Shown: positions 43,884 to 53,079, counted from the first letter of the stretch. The stretch is 64,000 nt of DNA from an uncultured Parabacteroides sp. (GCA_949296075.1 CASFNG010000004.1:186001-250000), one strand, 5' to 3'. Numbers and translations are program-made. The notes: a model not told the origin generated them from the sequence alone.

Positions 43884-46229
43884 ATGCAGAAGAACCTGGT
43901 AATAGTGGAGTCACCAGCGAAGGCAAAGACCATCGAGAAATTTCTCGGGAAAGATTATAAGGTCATGTCGAGTTATGGCCATATCCGCGACCTGAAGACG
44001 AAAGAATTTAGTATAGACCTTGAGCACAATTATACCCCTCAATACGTGATACCGGCCGATAAGCGGAAGCTTGTCACAGAGCTGAGGAGCGAGGCGAGAA
44101 AAGCCGACCAAGTGTGGCTGGCGTCTGATGAGGACCGGGAGGGAGAGGCCATATCCTGGCATTTGGCGGAGGTGCTTGACCTGAAGCCGGAGAATACGAG
44201 GCGAATCGTCTTTCATGAGATTACCAAGAACGCTATCTTGCACGCGATCGAGACCCCGCGGGGTATCAATATCAATTTGGTGAACGCGCAGCAGGCGCGG
44301 CGGGTGCTGGATCGGATCGTGGGATTCGAGCTGTCGCCGATCTTGTGGCGCAAGGTGAAGCCGGCCTTATCCGCTGGGCGGGTGCAGTCGGTGGCCGTGC
44401 GGCTGATCGTGGAGCGCGAGCGCGAGATCAACGAGTTCGTCTCCGAGTCGGCCTACCGCGTGGTGGCCAGCTTCTTGCTGCCTGACGGCACGACCGTGCT
44501 CAAGGCAGAGCTGAACCGCCGGCTGAAGGACAAGGAAGAGGTGATGGATTTCCTGAAGTCGTGCGAGAGCGCCTCGTTCACGATCGACGACATCACGAAG
44601 AAGCCGGTACGCAAGAGCCCGGCTCCCCCCTTCACGACCTCTACCTTGCAACAGGAGGCCGCCCGCAAATTGGGTTACTCGGTATCGCAGACCATGATGG
44701 TCGCGCAGCGGCTCTATGAGTCTGGATTGATCACCTATATGCGTACCGACTCGGTGAACTTGAGCGATTTGGCTCTTGGGACGGCTCACGAGGCGATCCT
44801 CTCCACCTATGGCGAGCGTTATTATAAGTTCCGCCGTTACCATACGAAGAGCAAGGGGGCGCAGGAGGCTCACGAGGCGATCCGCCCTACCTATATAAGT
44901 AACGTGGAGATCAATGGCTCCGCGCAGGAGAAGAAACTGTATGAGCTGATCCGGAAGCGTACGATCGCCTGCCAGATGGCCGACGCGGAGCTGGAGCGTA
45001 CCACTATCTCCGTGGGGATAGGAGGCAAGAAGGAGAAGTTCGTGGCTGTGGGGGAGGTGCTCTCCTTCGACGGTTTCTTGCAGGTGTATCGCGAGAGTAC
45101 CGACGACGAGAGCGAGAAGGAGCAGGAGAACGGGCTGCTTCCGGCGGTATCCCTCCACGACTCCCTGCGGCTGGAAGACATCGTGGCGACGGAGCGTTTC
45201 ACGCAGCGCCCGCCCCGTTATACGGAGGCGAGCTTGGTGCGCCGCTTGGAGGAGCTGGGCATTGGCCGTCCTTCCACCTACGCGCCTACAATCCAGACGA
45301 TCCTGAACCGCGAGTATGTGGTGAAGGGTGACAAGGAAGGCGTGGAGCGTCCCTATGGGGTTATCACCCTTTCCGGCGGGAAGATCAAGGAGGCCCGGAA
45401 GAAAGAGATCGTCGGCTCCGACCGGAATAAGCTGATGCCGACCGACATCGGGACGGTCGTGAACGATTTCTTGATGGAATATTTCCCCGGGGTGCTGGAT
45501 TACAACTTCACCGCCAGCGTGGAGAAGGAGTTCGACGCGATAGCCGAGGGCGAGATGGTATGGACTGACGCGATCGATAAGTTCTATAAGATATTCCACC
45601 CGATCGTGGAGGAGACGGCTGCCGTACGCACGGAGCATAAGGTGGGCGAGCGTGAGCTGGGGATCGACCCGAAGAGCGGCAAGCCGGTGTTCGTCAAGAT
45701 CGGGCGTTATGGCCCCGTGGCGCAGATCGGCCAGGCACATCCGGAGGATAAGACAGCCGAGAAGCCTCAGTTCGCTACCTTGATGAAGGGGCAGTCCATC
45801 GAGACGATCACCTTGGAGGAGGCGTTGAGACTGTTCGACCTGCCGCGCGTCATCGGGGAGTATGAGGGTAAGGAGATGGTGGCCGCCGTGGGACGTTTCG
45901 GCCCCTTTATCCGCCACGACGGTAAGTTTGTCTCGATCCCGAAAGACCTTAGCCCGCTCACGATCACGGTTGATGAGGCGATCGAGCTGATCGAGGCGAA
46001 GAAGCGCAAGGATGAGCAGCGATTCATCAAGAAGTTCGACGAGGAGCCGGACTTGGAGATCCTGAACGGTCGCTTCGGCCCCTATATCGCCTATAAGAAG
46101 AAAAACTATAAGATCCCCAAGACGGTCAAGCCGGAAGCCTTGACCTTGGAGGATTGTCGTAAGCTGATAGCCGAGGCCGACGAGAAGCCCTCCACGGCTA
46201 AGAGGCGTACGGTCCGCAAAAAGGCGTAA
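43884..46229 (+). CDS. topA: DNA topoisomerase I
   Basis: A 781-residue type IA topoisomerase that relaxes negative supercoils. The TOPRIM domain opens LVIVESPAKAKTIEKFL (Glu9) and contains SDEDREGEAI (Asp82, Asp84). The active-site Tyr285 lies in GLITYMRTDSVNL. HEAIRPT and GRPSTYAPTI mark the remaining core. The C-terminal 150 residues carry basic glycine-containing repeats (GRYGPVAQIG, GRFGPFIRHD, GRFGPYIAYK) in place of Cys4 zinc fingers, ending in a Lys/Arg tail. This matches other zinc-less TopA proteins. Confidence 0.96.
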   Translation: MQKNLVIVESPAKAKTIEKFLGKDYKVMSSYGHIRDLKTKEFSIDLEHNYTPQYVIPADKRKLVTELRSEARKADQVWLASDEDREGEAISWHLAEVLDLKPENTRRIVFHEITKNAILHAIETPRGININLVNAQQARRVLDRIVGFELSPILWRKVKPALSAGRVQSVAVRLIVEREREINEFVSESAYRVVASFLLPDGTTVLKAELNRRLKDKEEVMDFLKSCESASFTIDDITKKPVRKSPAPPFTTSTLQQEAARKLGYSVSQTMMVAQRLYESGLITYMRTDSVNLSDLALGTAHEAILSTYGERYYKFRRYHTKSKGAQEAHEAIRPTYISNVEINGSAQEKKLYELIRKRTIACQMADAELERTTISVGIGGKKEKFVAVGEVLSFDGFLQVYRESTDDESEKEQENGLLPAVSLHDSLRLEDIVATERFTQRPPRYTEASLVRRLEELGIGRPSTYAPTIQTILNREYVVKGDKEGVERPYGVITLSGGKIKEARKKEIVGSDRNKLMPTDIGTVVNDFLMEYFPGVLDYNFTASVEKEFDAIAEGEMVWTDAIDKFYKIFHPIVEETAAVRTEHKVGERELGIDPKSGKPVFVKIGRYGPVAQIGQAHPEDKTAEKPQFATLMKGQSIETITLEEALRLFDLPRVIGEYEGKEMVAAVGRFGPFIRHDGKFVSIPKDLSPLTITVDEAIELIEAKKRKDEQRFIKKFDEEPDLEILNGRFGPYIAYKKKNYKIPKTVKPEALTLEDCRKLIAEADEKPSTAKRRTVRKKA

Positions 46230-46237
46230 GGATACAA

Positions 46238-46271
46238 AAAAAGCCGCCCAGATTTGGGTGGCTTTTTTTGT
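46238..46271. terminator. bidirectional terminator between topA and argS
   Basis: AAGCCGCCCA at 46241-46250 pairs with TGGGTGGCTT at 46255-46264, with A and T runs on both sides, serving both convergent genes. Confidence 0.85.
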
Positions 46272-46297
46272 CGTGTCTCTTTGGTCTTCCGGAGCGG

Positions 46298-48091
46298 TTA
46301 CATTCTTTCCGGTACCTCTATGCCTAAGAGATCCATGCCTGATTTCACGATCTTGGCTACGTTGGCCGACAAGACTAAGCGGAATCGCTTCAGCTTCTCG
46401 TTCTCCTCGCGGAGGATCGAGAAATCGTGATAGAATTGGTTGTACTCTTTCACCAAGTCGTAGGTGTAGTTGGCGATGCAAGCCGGGCTATATAACTTGC
46501 CGGCCTCCTTGACGATCTCGGCATAGTCGGCGAGCATCTGGATCAAGTTCTCCTCTTTTTCCGAGATCTCGAAGGTCAGCGGCAGATTCTCGGGCAGCGT
46601 GATGCCTTGCTCCTCCGCCTTCCGGAGCACGGATCGGATCCGGGCGTAAGTATATTGGATGAATGGCCCGGTATTCCCGTTGAAATCGATGGATTCCTTG
46701 GGGTTGAATGTCATGTTCTTGCGAGGATCCACCTTGAGGATGAAGTACTTCAGCGAGCCTAACCCGACGATTCGCGCTATATCCTTGGCCTCCTCGGGAG
46801 TCATCTCGCTGGCTTTCCCTAATTCCTGGGAGATCTCTCCGGCGGTGTTGATCATCTCCGCCATTAAGTCATCGGCGTCCACGACTGTCCCTTCGCGGCT
46901 TTTCATCTTACCCTCGGGCAGTTCAACCATTCCGTACGAGAAGTGTACCAAGCCCTTCCCGAACTCGAACCCAAGCTTGTCCAAGAGGATGGAAAGTACC
47001 TGGAAGTGATAGTTCTGTTCGTTCCCGACTACGTAGATCATCTTGTTGATCGGATAATCGTCGAAACGCAGCTTGGCGGTGCCAATATCCTGTGTCATAT
47101 AGACAGAGGTGCCATCGGCTCTCAGCAACAGCTTCTCGTCCAGCCCCTCCTTGGTCAGGTCTGCCCAAACGGAGCCATCTTCCCGGCGATAGAAGATCCC
47201 TTTCTCCAGGCCCTCCATCACCTTTTTCTTGCCCTCTAAGTAGGTTTGCGACTCGTAATAGATCTTGTCGAAGTCCACGCCCATCAGTTTGTAGGTCTCA
47301 TCGAAACCGGCGTAAACCCAGTCGTTCATCATTTTCCAGAGAGCGCGAACCTCTTTGTCGCCTGCCTCCCATTTACGGAGCATTTCCCTGGCCTCCGCCA
47401 TCAGGGGAGATTGTGCCTCGGCCTCCTCTTTGCTTAGGCCTTTCGCTTCCAAGGCGGCGGTCTCCTCTTTCAGCTTGTTGCTGAACAGGACATAGAAGTC
47501 ACCAATCAAGTGGTCGCCCTTCTTGCCGGTTGACTCAGGCGTGGCGCCGTTTCCCCACTTTTGCCAAGCCAACATGGACTTGCAGATATGGATTCCCCGG
47601 TCGTTGACGATATTGGTTTTCACGATCTTGTTGCCGTTAGCCTTCAGGATCTTCGCCAAGCTGTAACCTAACAGGTTGTTGCGGACGTGTCCTAAGTGAA
47701 GCGGCTTGTTCGTGTTCGGGGAAGAATATTCGATCATGACCAAGGGCGATTGCTCCGTGACGGGTATTATTCCGTAAGAGGGCTGCCGGTTGATGGAATT
47801 CAACAGGTCGATCCAGCAAGAGCTGGCTATCGTCAGGTTAAGGAAGCCCTTGATTACGTTGAACCCGGCGACGGCCGGCTCATTTCTCAGCAGGTACTCG
47901 CCGATTTCCTGGGCGGTTTGCTCTGGCGATTTCCTCGACATACGGAGGAATGGGAACACGACAAGTGTCAGGTGTCCCTTGAACTCTTTTTTCGTTTTTT
48001 GCAATTGCACTTGGCTGGAGGCGACCTCCGCTCCGTACAGCTCTTGTATGCCGGTCCGGATAGCCTCGGTGATCTGTTGCTCGATGACCAT
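46298..48091 (-). CDS. argS: arginyl-tRNA synthetase
   Basis: A 597-residue class I aminoacyl-tRNA synthetase. The N-terminal Add-1 domain (residues 1-100) recognises the tRNA D-loop. SPNTNKPLHLGHVRNN carries the HIGH motif, and MKSREGTVVDADDL replaces the KMSKS loop in the way common for ArgRS. The C-terminal DALR anticodon-binding domain ends VAKIVKSGMDLLGIEVPERM. It charges tRNA-Arg for translation. The gene has its own promoter candidate just after the HU terminator. Confidence 0.96.
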   Translation of the reverse strand: MVIEQQITEAIRTGIQELYGAEVASSQVQLQKTKKEFKGHLTLVVFPFLRMSRKSPEQTAQEIGEYLLRNEPAVAGFNVIKGFLNLTIASSCWIDLLNSINRQPSYGIIPVTEQSPLVMIEYSSPNTNKPLHLGHVRNNLLGYSLAKILKANGNKIVKTNIVNDRGIHICKSMLAWQKWGNGATPESTGKKGDHLIGDFYVLFSNKLKEETAALEAKGLSKEEAEAQSPLMAEAREMLRKWEAGDKEVRALWKMMNDWVYAGFDETYKLMGVDFDKIYYESQTYLEGKKKVMEGLEKGIFYRREDGSVWADLTKEGLDEKLLLRADGTSVYMTQDIGTAKLRFDDYPINKMIYVVGNEQNYHFQVLSILLDKLGFEFGKGLVHFSYGMVELPEGKMKSREGTVVDADDLMAEMINTAGEISQELGKASEMTPEEAKDIARIVGLGSLKYFILKVDPRKNMTFNPKESIDFNGNTGPFIQYTYARIRSVLRKAEEQGITLPENLPLTFEISEKEENLIQMLADYAEIVKEAGKLYSPACIANYTYDLVKEYNQFYHDFSILREENEKLKRFRLVLSANVAKIVKSGMDLLGIEVPERM

Positions 48092-48126
48092 ATTCGTTAA
48101 ACTCTAATTCGGATTTTGTTCTGTCG

Positions 48127-48134
48127 CGAAGGTA
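48127..48134 (-). promoter_or_regulatory. promoter -7 element of argS
   Basis: Minus-strand TACCTTCG followed by CG is the TTCG variant and leaves a leader of about 30 bases. Confidence 0.5.
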
Positions 48135-48139
48135 CATAA

Positions 48140-48168
48140 AAAAAGGATACGATCGATGTCGTATCCTT
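48140..48168 (-). terminator. terminator of the HU gene
   Basis: AAGGATACGA at 48143-48152 pairs with TCGTATCCTT at 48159-48168. A T run follows on the minus strand. Confidence 0.85.
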
Positions 48169-48193
48169 CTTCTATAGAGAATGCCCGTATTCC

Positions 48194-48466
48194 TTATTTG
48201 ATTGACTCGTTCAATTCGGCGCCTGCCTTGAACTTGACACTCTTACGTGCCGCTATCTCTATGGTTTGTTTTGTTTGCGGGTTAATGCCTTTGCGTGCCG
48301 CTTTCTCGGAGATGGAGAAGGAGCCGAATCCTAACAGGGCAACCTTGCCCCCTGCCTTCAACTCGCTGGATACTGTCTCGATGAAGGCGTCAACGGCCTT
48401 TTTCGCATCGGCTTTGCTAAGCCCTGATTTTTCAGCGACCGCGCTGATAAACTCTGATTTGTTCAT
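48194..48466 (-). CDS. HU family DNA-binding protein
   Basis: A 90-residue nucleoid protein. It has the canonical HU start MNKSEFISAVAEKSGLSKAD. The GFGSFSISEKAARKGINPQT region forms the DNA-gripping beta arm, with the Pro in NPQTKQTIEIAA. It bends and packs DNA as a dimer. The C-terminus (VKFKAGAELNESIK) is of ordinary length, without the extension seen in some Bacteroidota homologues. A strong promoter with both -7 and -33 boxes fits a highly expressed gene. Confidence 0.93.
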   Translation of the reverse strand: MNKSEFISAVAEKSGLSKADAKKAVDAFIETVSSELKAGGKVALLGFGSFSISEKAARKGINPQTKQTIEIAARKSVKFKAGAELNESIK

Positions 48467-48520
48467 GATGGTTTGACTATTAATAGATTAAACAAAATTA
48501 GATCCTTTCGTAGATGGTCT

Positions 48521-48551
48521 CAAATGTAGTTTTATTTTGACATATCACAAA
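48521..48551 (-). promoter_or_regulatory. promoter of the HU gene
   Basis: Minus-strand TACATTTG (48528-48521) and TTTG (48551-48548), separated by 19 bases, give a full Bacteroidota promoter. A second -7 match, TAATTTTG at 48500-48493, lies closer to the gene. Confidence 0.65.
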
Positions 48552-48624
48552 AGAAAAAACTTGTTTTTTGTTGATTCACATCTTGTTTTAGTATTTATTA
48601 GAGGCTAAAAGGGCAAAATATGCT

Positions 48625-48632
48625 TACCTTTG
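48625..48632 (+). promoter_or_regulatory. promoter -7 element of the rhomboid operon
   Basis: TACCTTTG is an exact match, 20 bases before the ATG at 48653. Confidence 0.7.
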
Positions 48633-48652
48633 CGCCCAAACTAACGTAATTT

Positions 48653-49375
48653 ATGATGAATCAGACAAATTCGGGATTCTTGAGCAGTATCCCGCCGGTG
48701 ACGAAAAATCTTATCATTATAAACGTATTGTTCTGGGTGGCCAGCCTCGCGTTGCCAAGGGTCGGGATTGATTTGGTGGACCTGCTGGGGCTGCATTTTT
48801 TTGGTGCCCCCGATTTCAAGATCTATCAGCTCGTCTCCTATATATTCATGCATGACACACGCTCGTTCTCGCACGTGTTCTTCAATATGTTCGCCGTATA
48901 TATGTTCGGCCGGGTATTAGAGAACGTATGGGGCCCGAAGCGTTTCCTGACCTTTTACTTGGTTACGGGAATCGGCGCGGGGATAGTGCAAGAGGCTGTC
49001 TGGTTCTTCGGCCTTCACGACCTGCTTTTTGCCAGTCAGGAGCTGGTGAACATAGGTGGTGGCCAGATCATAGGCAAAGGCGACTACTTGAATTATTTCG
49101 TGACGATCGGCGCCTCGGGTGCCGTGTTCGGCATCTTGCTGGCTTTCGCCATGCTTTTCCCGGATGTCTCCCTCTATTTGATGTTTATCCCTATCCCGAT
49201 TAAGGCGAAATATTTCGTGATTTTCTATGGGCTTGCCGAGCTTTTCCTGGGTGTGGCCAGCTTTGGGGGCGATACGGTAGCCCATTTTGCACATTTGGGC
49301 GGTATGTTATTCGGTTTCTTCCTGATTCGTTACTGGAAAAAGCAAGACGCAGGCAATGGACGGTATTTTTTCTGA
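48653..49375 (+). CDS. rhomboid family intramembrane serine protease 1
   Basis: A 240-residue polytopic membrane protease. Six hydrophobic segments are visible. The loop-1 region HVFFNMFAVYMFGRVLE is typical of rhomboids. The catalytic Ser155 is in TIGASGAVFG and the catalytic His, probably His214, in VAHFAHLGGMLFG. It would cleave transmembrane helices of membrane proteins. The second rhomboid gene overlaps its end by 20 bases, so the two are translationally coupled. A cytoplasmic tail is short. Confidence 0.9.
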   Translation: MMNQTNSGFLSSIPPVTKNLIIINVLFWVASLALPRVGIDLVDLLGLHFFGAPDFKIYQLVSYIFMHDTRSFSHVFFNMFAVYMFGRVLENVWGPKRFLTFYLVTGIGAGIVQEAVWFFGLHDLLFASQELVNIGGGQIIGKGDYLNYFVTIGASGAVFGILLAFAMLFPDVSLYLMFIPIPIKAKYFVIFYGLAELFLGVASFGGDTVAHFAHLGGMLFGFFLIRYWKKQDAGNGRYFF

Positions 49376-50228
49376 TTTAGGTCTCAAGTTCCGGAACGGG
49401 ACGATCCTTACCAAACTTCTTTTCCTCAATATCGGGGTCTTTTTGCTGATCCGCTTGGTCGGCGTGGTTCTCATGTTGTTCAACGCGGGCGAGTTCCCTT
49501 TGCCGCTATCCATGCCGGCCTCGCCCGAGTTGTTGCTGCGCAGGCCGTGGACGGTGCTCACCTATATGTTCACCCACTACGATGTGTTGCATATCCTGTT
49601 CAATATGCTCTGGCTGTATTGGTTCGGCAAGTTGTTCCTTGCCTTCTTCAATGAGCGGCAGCTTGCCGGGGTTTATCTGCTGGGCGGGCTCGCCGGTGCC
49701 TTGGCTTTCGTGGCGGCCTACAATATTTTCCCCTATTTCCGCGACATGGCCGGGTTCAGTTTCCTCGTGGGGGCGTCGGCCTCTGTCATGGCGATCGTGT
49801 TCGCGGTCTCTTTCTACCGGAAAGATTTAGAAATCGATTTATTCCTGATCGGAAGAATCAAATTGATTTATTTGGCTATCTTTACGTTGGTGATCGATTT
49901 GTTGGCGATAACCTCCAATAACGCGGGCGGCCATATCGCGCATATCGGCGGGGCCTTGTTCGGGATCTGGTTCGCCTCAAGGATCCGCGAGGGGAAGGAC
50001 CTGACCACGGCGCTGAACCGGCTGATCGACCGTTGCGTGAATCTGGGCAAGCGCAAGCCCAAGATGAAGGTGAAGTACAAGCGCGGCGAGACCGACTACG
50101 AGTACAACGCCCGTAAGCGCCAGGAGGAGATGGAGCTGGATGCCATTCTTGAGAAACTGAAACGCTCGGGCTACGAGAGCCTTTCCGCGGAGGAGAAAAA
50201 GCGGCTTTTCGATGCCAGCAAGAAATAA
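49356..50228 (+). CDS. rhomboid family intramembrane serine protease 2
   Basis: A 290-residue rhomboid with a basic cytoplasmic C-terminal extension (about residues 208-290, rich in Lys, Arg and Glu). HYDVLHILFNMLWLYWFGKL is the loop-1 block. Ser141 lies in LVGASASVMAI, so the usual GxSG is GASA, with Ala after the serine. His196 lies in GGHIAHIGGALFG. The dyad is present and activity is likely. The start overlaps the first rhomboid gene. Tandem rhomboids followed by an EEP protein suggest a shared membrane-remodelling or signalling task. Confidence 0.85.
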   Translation: MDGIFSDLGLKFRNGTILTKLLFLNIGVFLLIRLVGVVLMLFNAGEFPLPLSMPASPELLLRRPWTVLTYMFTHYDVLHILFNMLWLYWFGKLFLAFFNERQLAGVYLLGGLAGALAFVAAYNIFPYFRDMAGFSFLVGASASVMAIVFAVSFYRKDLEIDLFLIGRIKLIYLAIFTLVIDLLAITSNNAGGHIAHIGGALFGIWFASRIREGKDLTTALNRLIDRCVNLGKRKPKMKVKYKRGETDYEYNARKRQEEMELDAILEKLKRSGYESLSAEEKKRLFDASKK

Positions 50229-50237
50229 CGAACCTGT

Positions 50238-51335
50238 ATGAGACTTTTGCGGCTGTTGCTTCAATACCTTTTTGTCGTGGCGAATGGGGTTGTCGCCCTT
50301 CTCTTCCTGATTTCCGCCTATTCGGACAGGATCTCGCCGGAGACCAGCCTGACCTGTTCTTACTTGGGGCTGGCCTTTCCCGTGCTATGCGCCCTCAATC
50401 TTTGTTTCATCCTTTATTGGGCGTTCCTGCTGGAATGGAGATATACCTTGATCGGCATCTGCGCCTTCATCGCCTGCTGGGGGCCGGTGGGCGACTATTT
50501 TCCTTGGCATTCCCGCCATGAGGTCTCCAAGGATAATACGCTGAAGGTGCTCACCTACAACGTGATGGCTTTCGGATATAAGAACCATACGAAGAAGGAA
50601 CCGAACCCGATCCTACGTTATATCGCCAACTCAGGGGCGGACATCGTCTGCTTGCAGGAGTATGCCGCTTCCAAGTCGAGCAAGCACCTTACCGCTGGCA
50701 CGATCTATAAGGCGCTGGATATGTATCCCTACCGATCCGTCTTCTACAAGAGCTCCACGAGAAACCAGCGGTTCGGGATCGCTGTTTTCTCGAAATATCC
50801 CATCTCTGATTCCCGTTGGGTGGATTATGACTCGGATTATAACTGCTCTACCGTGCATGAGCTGGACATCAAGGGGAAGAAACTGACGCTCATCAATAAT
50901 CACTTGGAGTCGTTCAAGCTGACGATGGAGGATCGTACCCGCTATTCCTCCTTGATAAAGAACCTCAGTTCCGAGAAGTTGGGCGACTTGAAAGGGGCTT
51001 TCCAGCGGAAATTGGGACCGGCGTTCCTTACGCGCGCCAAGCAGGCGGAGGCCGTGGCGCGGGAGGTGAAGCGGGCGAAAGGGGATTACGTGCTGGTATG
51101 CGGCGATTTCAACGATACGCCGATCTCGTACGCCCACCATACGATACAAGGGGATCTGCGCGACGCTTTCGCGGAGTCGGGGCGGGGGATGGGCATCACC
51201 TACAACCAGAACTCGTTCTGGTTCCGGATCGATCATATCCTGCATTCTCCCGGCATGACGGCCTTGAATTGCACGGTGGACAAGGTGGCTTACTCGGATC
51301 ATTACCCATTGTGGTGCTATCTGGTGTTCCCTTGA
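50238..51335 (+). CDS. membrane-anchored endonuclease/exonuclease/phosphatase protein
   Basis: A 365-residue protein with three N-terminal transmembrane helices (about residues 8-28, 40-60 and 65-82) and an EEP catalytic domain from residue 95. The motifs are LTYNVMAFG, DIVCLQEYA (metal-binding Glu), LINNHLES, CGDFNDTP and a final SDHYPLW. The family includes nucleases, sphingomyelinases and inositol phosphatases. Membrane anchoring favours a lipid or surface-phosphodiester substrate over DNA. It starts nine bases after rhomboid 2, so all three genes form one operon. Confidence 0.85.
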   Translation: MRLLRLLLQYLFVVANGVVALLFLISAYSDRISPETSLTCSYLGLAFPVLCALNLCFILYWAFLLEWRYTLIGICAFIACWGPVGDYFPWHSRHEVSKDNTLKVLTYNVMAFGYKNHTKKEPNPILRYIANSGADIVCLQEYAASKSSKHLTAGTIYKALDMYPYRSVFYKSSTRNQRFGIAVFSKYPISDSRWVDYDSDYNCSTVHELDIKGKKLTLINNHLESFKLTMEDRTRYSSLIKNLSSEKLGDLKGAFQRKLGPAFLTRAKQAEAVAREVKRAKGDYVLVCGDFNDTPISYAHHTIQGDLRDAFAESGRGMGITYNQNSFWFRIDHILHSPGMTALNCTVDKVAYSDHYPLWCYLVFP

Positions 51336-51402
51336 TTCCCGCCGGGAGATCCCGGTCAAGGCTTGGGGATGTTTTGGGCATAATCCGGGCAAGGAAATAA
51401 GA

Positions 51403-51442
51403 AAAGCCGACGACCTTTTTTCTTGGTCGCCGGCTTTCTTTT
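51403..51442. terminator. bidirectional terminator between the EEP and DUF4468 genes
   Basis: AAAGCCGACGACC at 51403-51415 pairs with GGTCGCCGGCTTT at 51425-51437 with one mismatch, with T-rich sequence after it. Confidence 0.8.
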
Positions 51443-51473
51443 TCCGTTTGCCCGCGAGTTTTCCCGGAAGCTC

Positions 51474-52040
51474 CTATTCAGACTCCGCCTCTACCGCCGC
51501 GCCATACACGTCGGCGAAGAGATTCTCGATGAAGAAGAAGGTCGCGTCGCAGAATAGCCTCGGGTCCTTGATGAGCTCTACGGTATTCCCCTTGCCGTTG
51601 CGGGCGATGACCTCCTCCGCCTTGTAGGTCTTGTACTTCTTGTCGTTCAAGGGATCGTACTGATAGACGATGTCGGTCGCCTCCACCGTGTAGCGGTTGT
51701 CGTGGCAAGTGATGTTCATCTTGTACTTGATGAGGGTCTTGTCCGTGTCGTTCAGCAGCAACTCTACCTTGGAGCTGATGAAGATCGTCCCTTTCCGCTT
51801 GTTCGAATGGACGTTGGAGAGGAACACGTCTTTCCCGTAGTTCTCTTTGGCCCAGGCGTCGATGGCGTTGAATATTTCCAGTCGGGAGGCGTTCTCGATC
51901 TCCTCCTCGTCGGTGTAGCATACTTTCCCCTCCTTCATGGGGGCGCACTCCTCTACCTTTCCCTTATGCCCTTGCGCCAATGCCCATAAAGGCAGGCACA
52001 AGCCGGCGCAAAGGATCAATTGTTTCAGTAACCTGTTCAT
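51474..52040 (-). CDS. DUF4468 domain-containing secreted protein
   Basis: A 188-residue exported protein. The signal peptide ends WALAQG. A DUF4468 domain (about residues 35-135) contains the usual ASRLEIFNAIDAWAKENYG and IKYKMNITCHDNRYTVEAT. DUF4468 is a Bacteroidota alpha-beta fold of unknown function, often duplicated, like here. The tail is acidic (AAVEAESE). It follows the other DUF4468 gene by eight bases, so the two are made together. Confidence 0.8.
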   Translation of the reverse strand: MNRLLKQLILCAGLCLPLWALAQGHKGKVEECAPMKEGKVCYTDEEEIENASRLEIFNAIDAWAKENYGKDVFLSNVHSNKRKGTIFISSKVELLLNDTDKTLIKYKMNITCHDNRYTVEATDIVYQYDPLNDKKYKTYKAEEVIARNGKGNTVELIKDPRLFCDATFFFIENLFADVYGAAVEAESE

Positions 52041-52048
52041 CTTGTTTA

Positions 52049-53044
52049 TTATTTAATCCATACGTGCGTGATCGCGCCGATCCAGCTGATCTGTTCTCCC
52101 TCGGTTGTCTCTCCCTGCTTCTGGCATTCGATGATGATCCAGGGATCGTTGTCGGAGGCATCCGCCTTGCTGAACAGCAGCCGATAAGTCCCGTTCGTGC
52201 CGATCGCCTGGATCGCGGGGCTATTGGCCGGGAGGGAGATGGTGCAGATTGTTTTCCCGAGCAGGTTGCCTATCCCTTTCCATTCCGTTTGTCCTTCACT
52301 TACCGTCTTTTTCGTGTCGGTGAGGCGGAGGGGGCTATCCGGAAGCATCTGTAAGATCGTTTCCGGCACCTTGTCGGGGCTGAAGGCTACGAATCCCTCC
52401 GGAGCGGGTGCCGCGGGCTCTGCCTTGGCGGTGGGTACGGCTGCCGGGACGGCCTCGGTAGCCTGGGCGGTCGCCGGGGTGGTCAGCAGTTGCGCCCCGA
52501 GCGATCCGGCCGCGCTGTCGAAGGTCTTTGTGGCGAAGTCGATCGTCGCCCGGCGGAATTTCCCGCTGATCCGGTTCAATTTGGTCTTGTTTTTGTTCAA
52601 GGCGTACTCGTCGGTGATCCACTCCTCGGCGTTATATCGTTCAGGCTCTTCCTGATATGATACGTTATATTCGTACCTTATGCCGGTGAGCCGTAGGGCG
52701 CAGCTCCCATCTTGGCACTCGATGATGACGCGATACTTCATGAGGGCACGGTCGAGCGAGAGCGCCGTGCTGGAAAACACGAGGTAATCCTCGCCCACGA
52801 TGGCGATCTCCCCGTTCTCCTCATTCTGGAAAACCACCCGGTTCGTCTCCGTGGCATAATTGGCCCTTCCCCATTCAAGGAGCCGCTCGTAAAGCTGTTT
52901 CTTGCTGAAAGAGGGAGCCTCCAATGTTCGCTTGAATACGACTTTCCCGTTTTCCATCGGGACCGCGTTCGCCAAGTAGCGTTGGTCTACTTGAGCCATC
53001 AACAAAGTGGGAATGAATAGAAGCGCGAATAGTAACTGTTTCAT
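52049..53044 (-). CDS. DUF4468 domain protein with C-terminal extra domain
   Basis: A 331-residue exported protein (signal ending LLMAQ). A DUF4468 domain covers about residues 30-130 (KQLYERLLEWGRANYATE, MKYRVIIECQDGSCALRLTG). An Ala/Pro/Glu/Thr-rich linker (about 185-220) leads to a second, unrecognised domain of about 100 residues ending ISWIGAITHVWIK. The linker is typical of periplasmic proteins with mobile domains. Function unknown. It is the first gene of the two-gene operon. Confidence 0.78.
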   Translation of the reverse strand: MKQLLFALLFIPTLLMAQVDQRYLANAVPMENGKVVFKRTLEAPSFSKKQLYERLLEWGRANYATETNRVVFQNEENGEIAIVGEDYLVFSSTALSLDRALMKYRVIIECQDGSCALRLTGIRYEYNVSYQEEPERYNAEEWITDEYALNKNKTKLNRISGKFRRATIDFATKTFDSAAGSLGAQLLTTPATAQATEAVPAAVPTAKAEPAAPAPEGFVAFSPDKVPETILQMLPDSPLRLTDTKKTVSEGQTEWKGIGNLLGKTICTISLPANSPAIQAIGTNGTYRLLFSKADASDNDPWIIIECQKQGETTEGEQISWIGAITHVWIK

Positions 53045-53071
53045 GGTGAAAAATTCTTATTGTTTGATCGC

Positions 53072-53079
53072 CAAAGATA
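53072..53079 (-). promoter_or_regulatory. promoter -7 element of the DUF4468 operon
   Basis: Minus-strand TATCTTTG is an exact match, 27 bases before the ATG at 53044. Confidence 0.65.

Noticed and set aside
44367-46481. A 704-codon minus-strand ORF
   Set aside because: It is a shadow of topA, with His/Arg/Leu-rich low-information sequence and no domain.
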